This document shows positions 31,094 to 36,629 of a stretch of 36,629 bases of DNA, piece after piece. Origin of the DNA: UA16 sp042095135 (GTDB taxonomy: Bacteria > Bacteroidota > Bacteroidia > Flavobacteriales_D > Sanyastnellaceae). The DNA lies in contig JBELBV010000024.1 in NCBI GenBank assembly GCA_042095135.1, positions 1 through 36,629 of the forward strand, in the 5' to 3' direction. Within the stretch, counting starts at the first letter, position 1. The number at the start of each line of letters is the position of its first letter. The notes beneath the pieces were generated by a model that saw nothing but the letters and a program-made list of their open reading frames with translations, ran no database searches and was not told where the DNA came from. A program made the position numbers and the translations under genes.

Positions 31094-32314
31094 ATGGCCC
31101 ACAGCGTCGAAAGGCTTGAGCAGCGGCTCGAGGTCCAAGATTACAAGCTGAATGCGTTGCTCGATGTGACGCAGGGCATCAACGCGCGCGCCACCGAAGC
31201 GGAACTACTGGAGCAATACAGGGTGACGTTGGCGGAAAACTTAGGCATCCACCGGTTGGTGTTGTATGCCAATGACAACGGCTGGAAATGTCTGTTGTCC
31301 AACGGCGTGGCTGGCGAAATTCCCGCTGTACTGGAAGCGTCTTTTTTTGATCAAGGTGGACAAGTTCGCCTCCACTCGTCTAAGGGCAATGAGGAGTTTG
31401 ATGTGGTGATTCCGGTTCTGCACAACGGAGAACCACTCGCCTACCTGCTCGCAGGAGACACGGAGGAAGGCACCGGTGTGAGTCCTGTGGTGAAGCACTT
31501 GCGATTCATCGAATTGTTGACCAACGTGTTGATCGTAGCATTGCAGAATCAGCAATTGGAACTGGAACGGGTGCGCCAAGAGGCGACACGCCGTGAGCTG
31601 GAACTGGCCGCGGACCTCCAGTCCATGCTGGTGCCTGCGGATTGGCCCCGCGACCGGGATGTTGACGTAGCTGCATTTTACAAGCCACACTTGGAAGTAG
31701 GAGGCGACTACTATGACGTTTTTTCTGTGGATGAGGACCGGTTGGTGTTCTGCATGGCCGACGTCAGCGGCAAGGGCATCGCAGCTGCTTTTCTGATGTC
31801 GAATTTTCAGGCCAACCTGCGCGCGATCTTCCAATACGAGCCGAGTGATTTGGCCAAGGTGGTCAGCCAGTTAAATAAGCGGGTGATGGACAATGCCAAA
31901 GGCGAGAAGTACATCACGCTGTTTGCTGCCGTCTACAACCGCAGGGATCAGAGCTTGCAATACATCAATTGCGGGCACAACCCACCGGTGCTGATGTCAG
32001 CAGACGGCACCACCCAGCAACTTGAATTGGGATGCTGTGGTCTGGGCATGTTCCGGGAAATTCCCTCCATCGAATCGGGAACGGTGAACATCCGACCGGG
32101 GGCGACCCTGCTTTGCTACACCGACGGCCTCGTGGAACAAGAAAACTCGGACGATGTGCCGTTCGGCATGCAGCGGATGGAGGAGGTGGTCCGGGAACGG
32201 CGTGGCATGCCCGTACAGGTGGTTCAAGAAGCATTGATTGAGGCGGTCCGGACGTTCAAGGGTTCGGAGCCCAGCTTTGATGACACCGCCTTGATGGTGG
32301 TCCGTTTCAAGTGA
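31094..32314 (+). CDS. RsbU/SpoIIE-type PP2C serine phosphatase with GAF-like sensor region
   Basis: A 406-residue cytoplasmic phosphatase. An N-terminal coiled-coil start and GAF-like domain (about residues 20-165) are followed by a linker helix (about 165-190) with the RxLELAADLQSMLVP motif typical of RsbU proteins. The PP2C domain (about 190-405) has GGDYYDVF, FCMADVSGKGIAAAFLMS, INCGHNPPVL, LLCYTDGLVE and FDDTALMVV, which carry the metal ligands. Such enzymes dephosphorylate anti-anti-sigma or related partner proteins. No STAS protein or anti-sigma factor is in the window. It follows efp by four bases, and its 3' end overlaps the convergent ligase gene by eight. Confidence 0.88.
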   Translation: MAHSVERLEQRLEVQDYKLNALLDVTQGINARATEAELLEQYRVTLAENLGIHRLVLYANDNGWKCLLSNGVAGEIPAVLEASFFDQGGQVRLHSSKGNEEFDVVIPVLHNGEPLAYLLAGDTEEGTGVSPVVKHLRFIELLTNVLIVALQNQQLELERVRQEATRRELELAADLQSMLVPADWPRDRDVDVAAFYKPHLEVGGDYYDVFSVDEDRLVFCMADVSGKGIAAAFLMSNFQANLRAIFQYEPSDLAKVVSQLNKRVMDNAKGEKYITLFAAVYNRRDQSLQYINCGHNPPVLMSADGTTQQLELGCCGLGMFREIPSIESGTVNIRPGATLLCYTDGLVEQENSDDVPFGMQRMEEVVRERRGMPVQVVQEALIEAVRTFKGSEPSFDDTALMVVRFK

Positions 32315-33752
32315 TGGCCTCTGGCTGGTCGTCGACATCTGTATCCCCCGACAGGTTCCACACAGCTAGCAAAGCAAAAAACCCCCAGAAAAGGGCGCTG
32401 GCTTTATCGGTGTCCAGGTAGTTGTTCAGCACGCCGTGGACGAAGTAAGTCATGAGGCCCAAGAAAACGCCCATGGCGAGGTTGCGTTGGTCCCGGTCAC
32501 GCAGCTGGTCTTGTACCCGGAATCCCAAGTGCAAACAGAAAGCCAACAACCCCAGAGCGAAAACCATCCCCAGGACGCCTTGCTCAGCAAGCGGTCCGAG
32601 GTACTCGCTGTGGGCATTGCCTCCGTCGGCGTTGTTGGTGCTAATGATGGTGCGGTCTTCAGCGCGTTGAAACGGCGCGTATACGAACTGGTATGTCCCG
32701 GGTCCCCAGCCGCTGAGCGGACGCTCTTGAAACAGTGCGAGGGCAGCATTCCACCGATTGAGGCGCTCCAAATTGGACGCATCACTCGACACATTGGAAA
32801 TTGATTCCACGTGTTCCGCGAGGTCGTCTGACGAGTCTTGTTCGTTGCGTTGAAGCTGGATCAGGAGCGCGTCTTGGGCAACCCAAAGGAACCCCAAGAC
32901 CAGAATCCCCGCACTCACCAGTGTGCGCAACCGAATCCCAAGCTTCATCACGCCAAAAAGCGCACCGACTGCTGCGAGCGAGACCCATGCGGCCCGGGTG
33001 TATGAAAAGACCATGCCTGTGACCAAAATTGCCAGCACCCCGAGCAGAACCAAACGCACAAATGCCGAGAACCGCCGCCACGTCAGCAAAGCAAGCACGG
33101 GCGGAATGACCATGGCCAGTGCCGCGCCATAGGATGTGTGGTCTTTGTAGAACGGCTTCATCACCCAGTGTCCGGCGTCTTTTTCAAAGCCAAGCCCGGC
33201 GTGACGGATCAACGTGTAAATGATGACGATACACAGCGGCAAAGCGTAGGCTAGAACGAACTGATGCCGGCGTTCAGGAGCGTGCAAGAACAGGTGGCCA
33301 AGGAAGAAGAAAAATCCAATGACGAACCACAGCCGTGCCGTGAGGAATTTGAATGAGACCACTGGGTACTCGCTCACAATGGCTGTAAGCAAAATCCACA
33401 CCAACGACCCGGTGATCCAGTAAGTAAGTGGGTGACGAAGCAAGCGTTGATCCACTGGGAAGCCTCGCATAGCCCGCAAAATGAACAGCAGCAGCAGACA
33501 TGCCAAGAGCGGTTCGGTGGGCAGGTAAACCCCCACCCCCCCAATTTCCATGTCCTCGAGGTTGAGGCTCAACGGCACGGCAGCAACAAGAAAAAGGAGC
33601 AAAATGTCCAACCGCGTGAAGGCCATCCAAATCCCAGCGGCAGCCACGGGCAACAGCATCAGCCAAGGAAAATCATGGTAAACGCCCAGCATGACCGCAA
33701 CGGCGAAAGCCGCGGTCAAAAGCAAAGGCCAATGTGTTCGGATGGCTGACAC
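32307..33752 (-). CDS. O-antigen ligase/polymerase-like membrane protein (Wzy_C family)
   Basis: A 481-residue protein with about eleven or twelve membrane segments and the Wzy_C-type periplasmic loop. Family features are FYKDHTSYGA (201-210), YTRAAW (251-256), a loop with ERLNRWNAAL (328-337), GWGPGTYQ (348-355) and NAHSEYLGPLAEQGVLG (379-395). Members either join O-polysaccharide to lipid A-core (WaaL) or polymerise repeat units (Wzy); sequence alone does not decide. The start is GTG at 33750-33752, three bases after the Wzz-like stop. Downstream it overlaps the RsbU-type gene convergently. Confidence 0.85.
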   Translation of the reverse strand: MSAIRTHWPLLLTAAFAVAVMLGVYHDFPWLMLLPVAAAGIWMAFTRLDILLLFLVAAVPLSLNLEDMEIGGVGVYLPTEPLLACLLLLFILRAMRGFPVDQRLLRHPLTYWITGSLVWILLTAIVSEYPVVSFKFLTARLWFVIGFFFFLGHLFLHAPERRHQFVLAYALPLCIVIIYTLIRHAGLGFEKDAGHWVMKPFYKDHTSYGAALAMVIPPVLALLTWRRFSAFVRLVLLGVLAILVTGMVFSYTRAAWVSLAAVGALFGVMKLGIRLRTLVSAGILVLGFLWVAQDALLIQLQRNEQDSSDDLAEHVESISNVSSDASNLERLNRWNAALALFQERPLSGWGPGTYQFVYAPFQRAEDRTIISTNNADGGNAHSEYLGPLAEQGVLGMVFALGLLAFCLHLGFRVQDQLRDRDQRNLAMGVFLGLMTYFVHGVLNNYLDTDKASALFWGFFALLAVWNLSGDTDVDDQPEAIT

Positions 33753-33755
33753 GGG

Positions 33756-34757
33756 TTAGGCCGCGGACGAGTCCTTGAGGTTCTCTGCTGCCAAAAACGC
33801 GAGCAATGCGAATACGAGGGTGCTCGCGACGCTCATCACGACGATGAGCCACCGGATCGGCTTGGACTTCTTGTCTGCGGGAGCCGCATAGTCCACCACG
33901 AAAGCCGATGGCATCTGCGTTTCGGCGTCGAGCTTCATCAACTCGAATCGCTTTTTGAGGATGGCCTCCCGTTCGTAAGCAGCTTCGATGAGGTTGGAGA
34001 GCTTGTTGAATTGATTGGCGTAGTTGGAGATTTCCGCCATCTGCTTGCGGATTTTCTCGGCATTGCCCGGCAACCCCTTCGCAATTGCGGTGGCGTATTG
34101 CTCGTTCAAGCCTTCAATCTGGGTCGCAAAGTCGTAGACTCCGAGGCCGTACAGCAGCCCCAATTCATCTTCCATGGTGGTGATTTCCTGCTGCACCTGC
34201 TCCAGCGAACTCTTGGCATACCCCAGGGCCTCACCTGCGCGATCGTTGCGCAGTCGGTTGGCTACAGAGTCGGCCAAGAATGCAATGTCGTTGGCCATGT
34301 CCGCTGCACGTTGCGGATCGCGGTCCAATACGCTCACCTCGATGGAGCCATAACGGGTCAGACGGGCATCCACGTTGGAATTGTATTCTTTGCCCAGCAT
34401 GGCCTGCGCTCCTGGTTGGCTTTGGTCGATGTCGTAGTGCAACCACAGATCGTACTTCTGGATGATACGCGTGCGAATTCGATCGGAATTGAGGATTTGC
34501 AACAGCCGCTCGGCATCTTCTGTTTCTCCATATTCTAGGAGATCGTTGCGTTTGATTTCTTCATAAAACTGCTCCCCAATCGAATGCTGCGGCGTCGCAA
34601 ACATGATGACGGTCGATTTGAATTGTTCCTCCATCATCAAGGCGACAACGGAAGACAGCACTGCCGCGCCGATGCCGATGGCTACGAACGTTTTTAATCG
34701 ATCGAAGATGAACCGAAGAAGGTGCGTGGAGTTGAGTTGGGTATCAGAAGAGCTCAT
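33756..34757 (-). CDS. Wzz-like polysaccharide chain-length protein
   Basis: From the ATG at 34755-34757 the product has 333 residues. The Wzz layout is complete: an N-terminal membrane segment (about 22-42, FVAIGIGAAVLSSVVALMM), a long periplasmic region with coiled coil (about 170-270), and a C-terminal membrane segment preceded by the proline-containing stretch VDYAAPADKKSKPIRW. There is no tyrosine-kinase domain. The protein sets chain length of the exported polysaccharide with Wzy or an ABC system. A reading starting at 35108 would overlap the flippase gene and adds unlikely sequence, so it was rejected. It lies 14 bases after the flippase and three before the ligase-like gene. Confidence 0.88.
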   Translation of the reverse strand: MSSSDTQLNSTHLLRFIFDRLKTFVAIGIGAAVLSSVVALMMEEQFKSTVIMFATPQHSIGEQFYEEIKRNDLLEYGETEDAERLLQILNSDRIRTRIIQKYDLWLHYDIDQSQPGAQAMLGKEYNSNVDARLTRYGSIEVSVLDRDPQRAADMANDIAFLADSVANRLRNDRAGEALGYAKSSLEQVQQEITTMEDELGLLYGLGVYDFATQIEGLNEQYATAIAKGLPGNAEKIRKQMAEISNYANQFNKLSNLIEAAYEREAILKKRFELMKLDAETQMPSAFVVDYAAPADKKSKPIRWLIVVMSVASTLVFALLAFLAAENLKDSSAA

Positions 34758-34771
34758 GAAGTAGGGATCGA

Positions 34772-36268
34772 CTAGGATTTGGCAAAGGTATTCATCTTGT
34801 CCGATAGCAATTGCCGGAGGGCGTTGGTTTGGGCGATGCCTGGAAGGGCGCCGGCAGCAATGCAACAAACAAGGCACGCTACCACCGACCATCCAGAGGC
34901 GTTTGACCAACGTAGAAACGCCCCACATATTGCAGCGCACGCTAGAGAATGCAAGAGTGCGGTTTGCCCCACTTTCCACCAAATCCTTCCTGGGTGAAAC
35001 CGCATGGCGAATGCCGTTTGCAGCCCAACTACCAAGACCTGCGTCCCGGCGCTGATGACCGCACAGCCCCATGCGGCGTTCGAACCGTCGGCTTGACTCA
35101 ACCACCACGCATTGCCTGCGATGTTGGCGATTGCACCCAATGCAGCCAAGCTATTCAGTAGCCTCAGGTCTCCCCGTGCCGTGAGTAACGTGCTGTACAC
35201 ATACCCTTGAGCAAACACCGCAAACGAGGCCATTAACCACGGCAGAATGGGTGCTGCTTCATTCAGGAAAGAGGTATAAAAGAGGCCGAGAAAAGCCGGA
35301 GCAAAAAAGGCAGCGACCCATGCCACACTCCCTCCGCCGACAAGCAGCAAGCGGCTGACTCCTGCTGCGAGCGGCCGCACGTCTTCGCCTGCGCTCAGCA
35401 TGCGGGTAAAGTAGGGGAGCAACAAGGTGGCAAACAGAAAGCCCACCATGTTGGCCGCCTCAAAAAGGCGGTATCCCATGGCGAACCAGCCGGCTTGCAC
35501 AGCACCGTTGGGGGCCATGCGTTCGAGCATGATGGCATCGACTCGGTGGTACGTCATCATGAGCAAGAAGAGCAAGGCATAGGGCCAACTTTCCCGGAAA
35601 TGTGCCCATGCATTGGCAGGAGCAGGGGCGGCAGCGGATTCGCTTTGCATCCCTCGAACCCGCAGCCAGCCCAAGAGCCAGCTGCACGAAAGCGCAGCGG
35701 TTGTTCCGCCGAGTAGCCATTCCAATTGAAACCCTTCCGAACCGATCAACAATGCGCCCAAACCAACTAACAACAGCGCACGGTCCGCTATGGACACCCA
35801 TGCATCGGTTACATGCTCGCCAGCGCCTTGCAGCCCTGCTCGCACGAAAAGGACGGCACTGAGTAAGGCCTGATTGACCCCGACCCACGTCAACCACTGA
35901 AGCGAGGTGCCGCGGTAACCGAGCAAATAGCCGGTGGCGAGCAAGGCTACGAGGTAGATGGGAAACAACACGGCTTTGGCCTTCCAGCCCGATTGGAAAT
36001 GGCCGCGGAGGCTCTCCGGGTGCTTTGCAATGGCCCGCGTGGTGTGGTTGGCCAACCCCGCATCGAGCAGGATATTCAGCAGAACACTCAAGCTCAGCAG
36101 CGGAAAGAAATTGCCCCAGGCTTCTGGGCCCAACGTGTCTTGGATTTTGGCATCGACCACCAATAAGTACGCTGGCTTGATGGTCAGGTTCAAGACCATG
36201 AGCCAGGAGAGGTGGGAGAGGAATTTCTTCAAAACGCCGAAATCGCTTGGTAGTGCAAATAACGGCAT
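34772..36268 (-). CDS. Oligosaccharide flippase-like membrane protein (Wzx/MATE-like)
   Basis: From the ATG at 36266-36268 the product has 498 residues and about twelve to fourteen membrane segments of the polysaccharide-biosynthesis (RfbX/MOP) family. Its N-terminal part (LKKFLSHLSWLMVLNLTIKP, then GPEAWGNFFPLLSLSVLL) fits that family, as do the short loop motifs in its second half. Such proteins flip lipid-linked repeat units across the inner membrane. A longer reading to 36370 would overlap the divergent glycosyltransferase gene. It heads the minus-strand flippase-Wzz-ligase run. Confidence 0.85.
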   Translation of the reverse strand: MPLFALPSDFGVLKKFLSHLSWLMVLNLTIKPAYLLVVDAKIQDTLGPEAWGNFFPLLSLSVLLNILLDAGLANHTTRAIAKHPESLRGHFQSGWKAKAVLFPIYLVALLATGYLLGYRGTSLQWLTWVGVNQALLSAVLFVRAGLQGAGEHVTDAWVSIADRALLLVGLGALLIGSEGFQLEWLLGGTTAALSCSWLLGWLRVRGMQSESAAAPAPANAWAHFRESWPYALLFLLMMTYHRVDAIMLERMAPNGAVQAGWFAMGYRLFEAANMVGFLFATLLLPYFTRMLSAGEDVRPLAAGVSRLLLVGGGSVAWVAAFFAPAFLGLFYTSFLNEAAPILPWLMASFAVFAQGYVYSTLLTARGDLRLLNSLAALGAIANIAGNAWWLSQADGSNAAWGCAVISAGTQVLVVGLQTAFAMRFHPGRIWWKVGQTALLHSLACAAICGAFLRWSNASGWSVVACLVCCIAAGALPGIAQTNALRQLLSDKMNTFAKS

Positions 36269-36289
36269 ATGCACCGCAGAATTGTCTGC

Positions 36290-36297
36290 TATCTTCG
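36290..36297 (+). promoter_or_regulatory. Candidate -7 box of the glycosyltransferase gene
   Basis: TATCTTCG, one mismatch from TAnnTTTG, ends five bases before the ATG at 36303. It is the only sequence of this type in the 34-base divergent gap to the flippase gene. The spacing implies an almost leaderless message. Confidence 0.4.
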
Positions 36298-36302
36298 CAG
36301 GA

Positions 36303-36629
36303 ATGGCTCGCATCGCGCTCAACGCACGGCTCCTCATTCCCAATCGCCTCGAAGGCATAGGGTGGTTCACGGATGCGTGTTACCGCAGGATCATCGCGGC
36401 ACATCCGGAGCACGAGTTTCTGTTGCTTTTTGACCGAAAGCCGCAATCAGCATTTGAGTACGGTCCCAATGCCACGTCCATGCGCCTGCTTCCGCCGGCT
36501 CGTCGGCCGTTTCTTTACGACGCGTGGTTTGATTACAGCGTGACGCGTGCCCTTCAAAAGTGGAATGCAGATGTTTTCGTTTCCACCGACGGGATGCTCA
36601 GCCGAAGGACGACGGTGCCGCAACTGGCT
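36303..36629 (+). CDS. Glycosyltransferase (family 1/4-like), N-terminal part, cut by window edge
   Basis: The open frame runs from ATG 36303 to the end of the window (109 codons, no stop). It starts MARIALNARLLIPNRLEGIGWFTDACYRR (given in parts: MARIALNARLL and LEGIGWFTDACYRR), the typical N-terminal strand, glycine-containing acceptor-side loop and helix of GT-B enzymes of family 4. It continues HEFLLLFDRK and ADVFVSTDGMLS, which fit the same fold. It probably transfers a sugar during polysaccharide assembly, as its neighbours suggest; donor and acceptor are unknown. The nucleotide-binding domain is beyond the edge. Confidence 0.75.
   Translation, partial: MARIALNARLLIPNRLEGIGWFTDACYRRIIAAHPEHEFLLLFDRKPQSAFEYGPNATSMRLLPPARRPFLYDAWFDYSVTRALQKWNADVFVSTDGMLSRRTTVPQLA

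Noticed and set aside
30496..31095. 199-codon open frame on the minus strand covering efp
   Set aside because: It mirrors a clearly conserved efp gene and has no recognisable domain.
34758..35108. Extended N-terminus of the Wzz-like protein
   Set aside because: The extra sequence lies antisense-free but inside the 3' part of the flippase gene in another frame, and it is Cys/Arg-rich without family similarity. The ATG at 34757 gives the normal Wzz layout.
35460..36446. 328-codon minus-strand frame overlapping the flippase and the glycosyltransferase start
   Set aside because: It is Arg/Cys/His-rich without membrane pattern and conflicts with two well-supported genes.
1..36629. Mobile elements, CRISPR arrays, defence or toxin-antitoxin genes
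   Set aside because: I found no transposase or integrase motifs, no regularly spaced repeats and no such gene pairs; the window looks like stable core genome.

Overview
The window reads as core chromosome of a member of the Bacteroidota, most likely order Flavobacteriales. Evidence: the gliding genes gldE and gldD, the type IX secretion regulator porX, a Bacteroidota-type OstA-like protein, several outer-membrane barrel proteins, and promoters with the Bacteroidota -7 box TAnnTTTG (or a TAnnTTCG variant) instead of a -10 TATAAT box. Start codons are generally not preceded by Shine-Dalgarno sequences, as usual in this phylum. Base composition is in the mid-50s percent GC where I counted (34 of 60 in 14461-14520), high for a flavobacterium. 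The genus cannot be named from sequence alone.

Layout. 1-1567: an L-threonine dehydrogenase-type epimerase (edge-truncated, minus) divergent from a long queA paralogue (plus), which ends at a strong bidirectional terminator. 1626-13074: a block of eleven minus-strand genes running mutY, ssb, gldE, gldD, coaX, outer-membrane barrel, TPR protein, lptC, small membrane protein, CNNM/CorC protein, PpiD-like foldase. Many are coupled by ATGA-type or 8-nt overlaps. The block mixes DNA repair, coenzyme A synthesis, gliding/T9SS and envelope biogenesis. 13190-15804: a plus-strand run of HU, membrane-anchored TPR protein, a 29-residue very basic COX24/bS22-like peptide, and RNase G. 15808-20457: a SAMHD1-like HD protein divergent from porX-tsaE-alanine dehydrogenase. 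20443-26624: tRNA-Leu(UAG), trigger factor, clpP, clpX and mutS, all minus. 26683-32314: a plus-strand run of OstA-like protein, two overlapping outer-membrane barrel candidates, efp and an RsbU-type phosphatase. 32307-36629: a surface-polysaccharide segment (flippase, Wzz-like chain-length protein and O-antigen-ligase-like protein, minus) with a divergent, edge-truncated glycosyltransferase.

The common thread is cell-envelope construction: LPS export (LptC, OstA-like), outer-membrane protein folding (PpiD-like), gliding/T9SS (GldD, GldE, PorX) and O-polysaccharide synthesis, interleaved with housekeeping quality control (Tig, ClpXP, MutS, MutY, SSB). Coding density is very high. No gene-free stretch exceeds 300 bases, and I saw no insertion sequence, integrase, CRISPR array, toxin-antitoxin pair or defence island. 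I do not see a clearly new system. The least explained parts are the overlapping outer-membrane pair at 28272-30493, the 29-residue basic peptide, and a terminator-like hairpin overlapping the signal-peptide codons of lptC.
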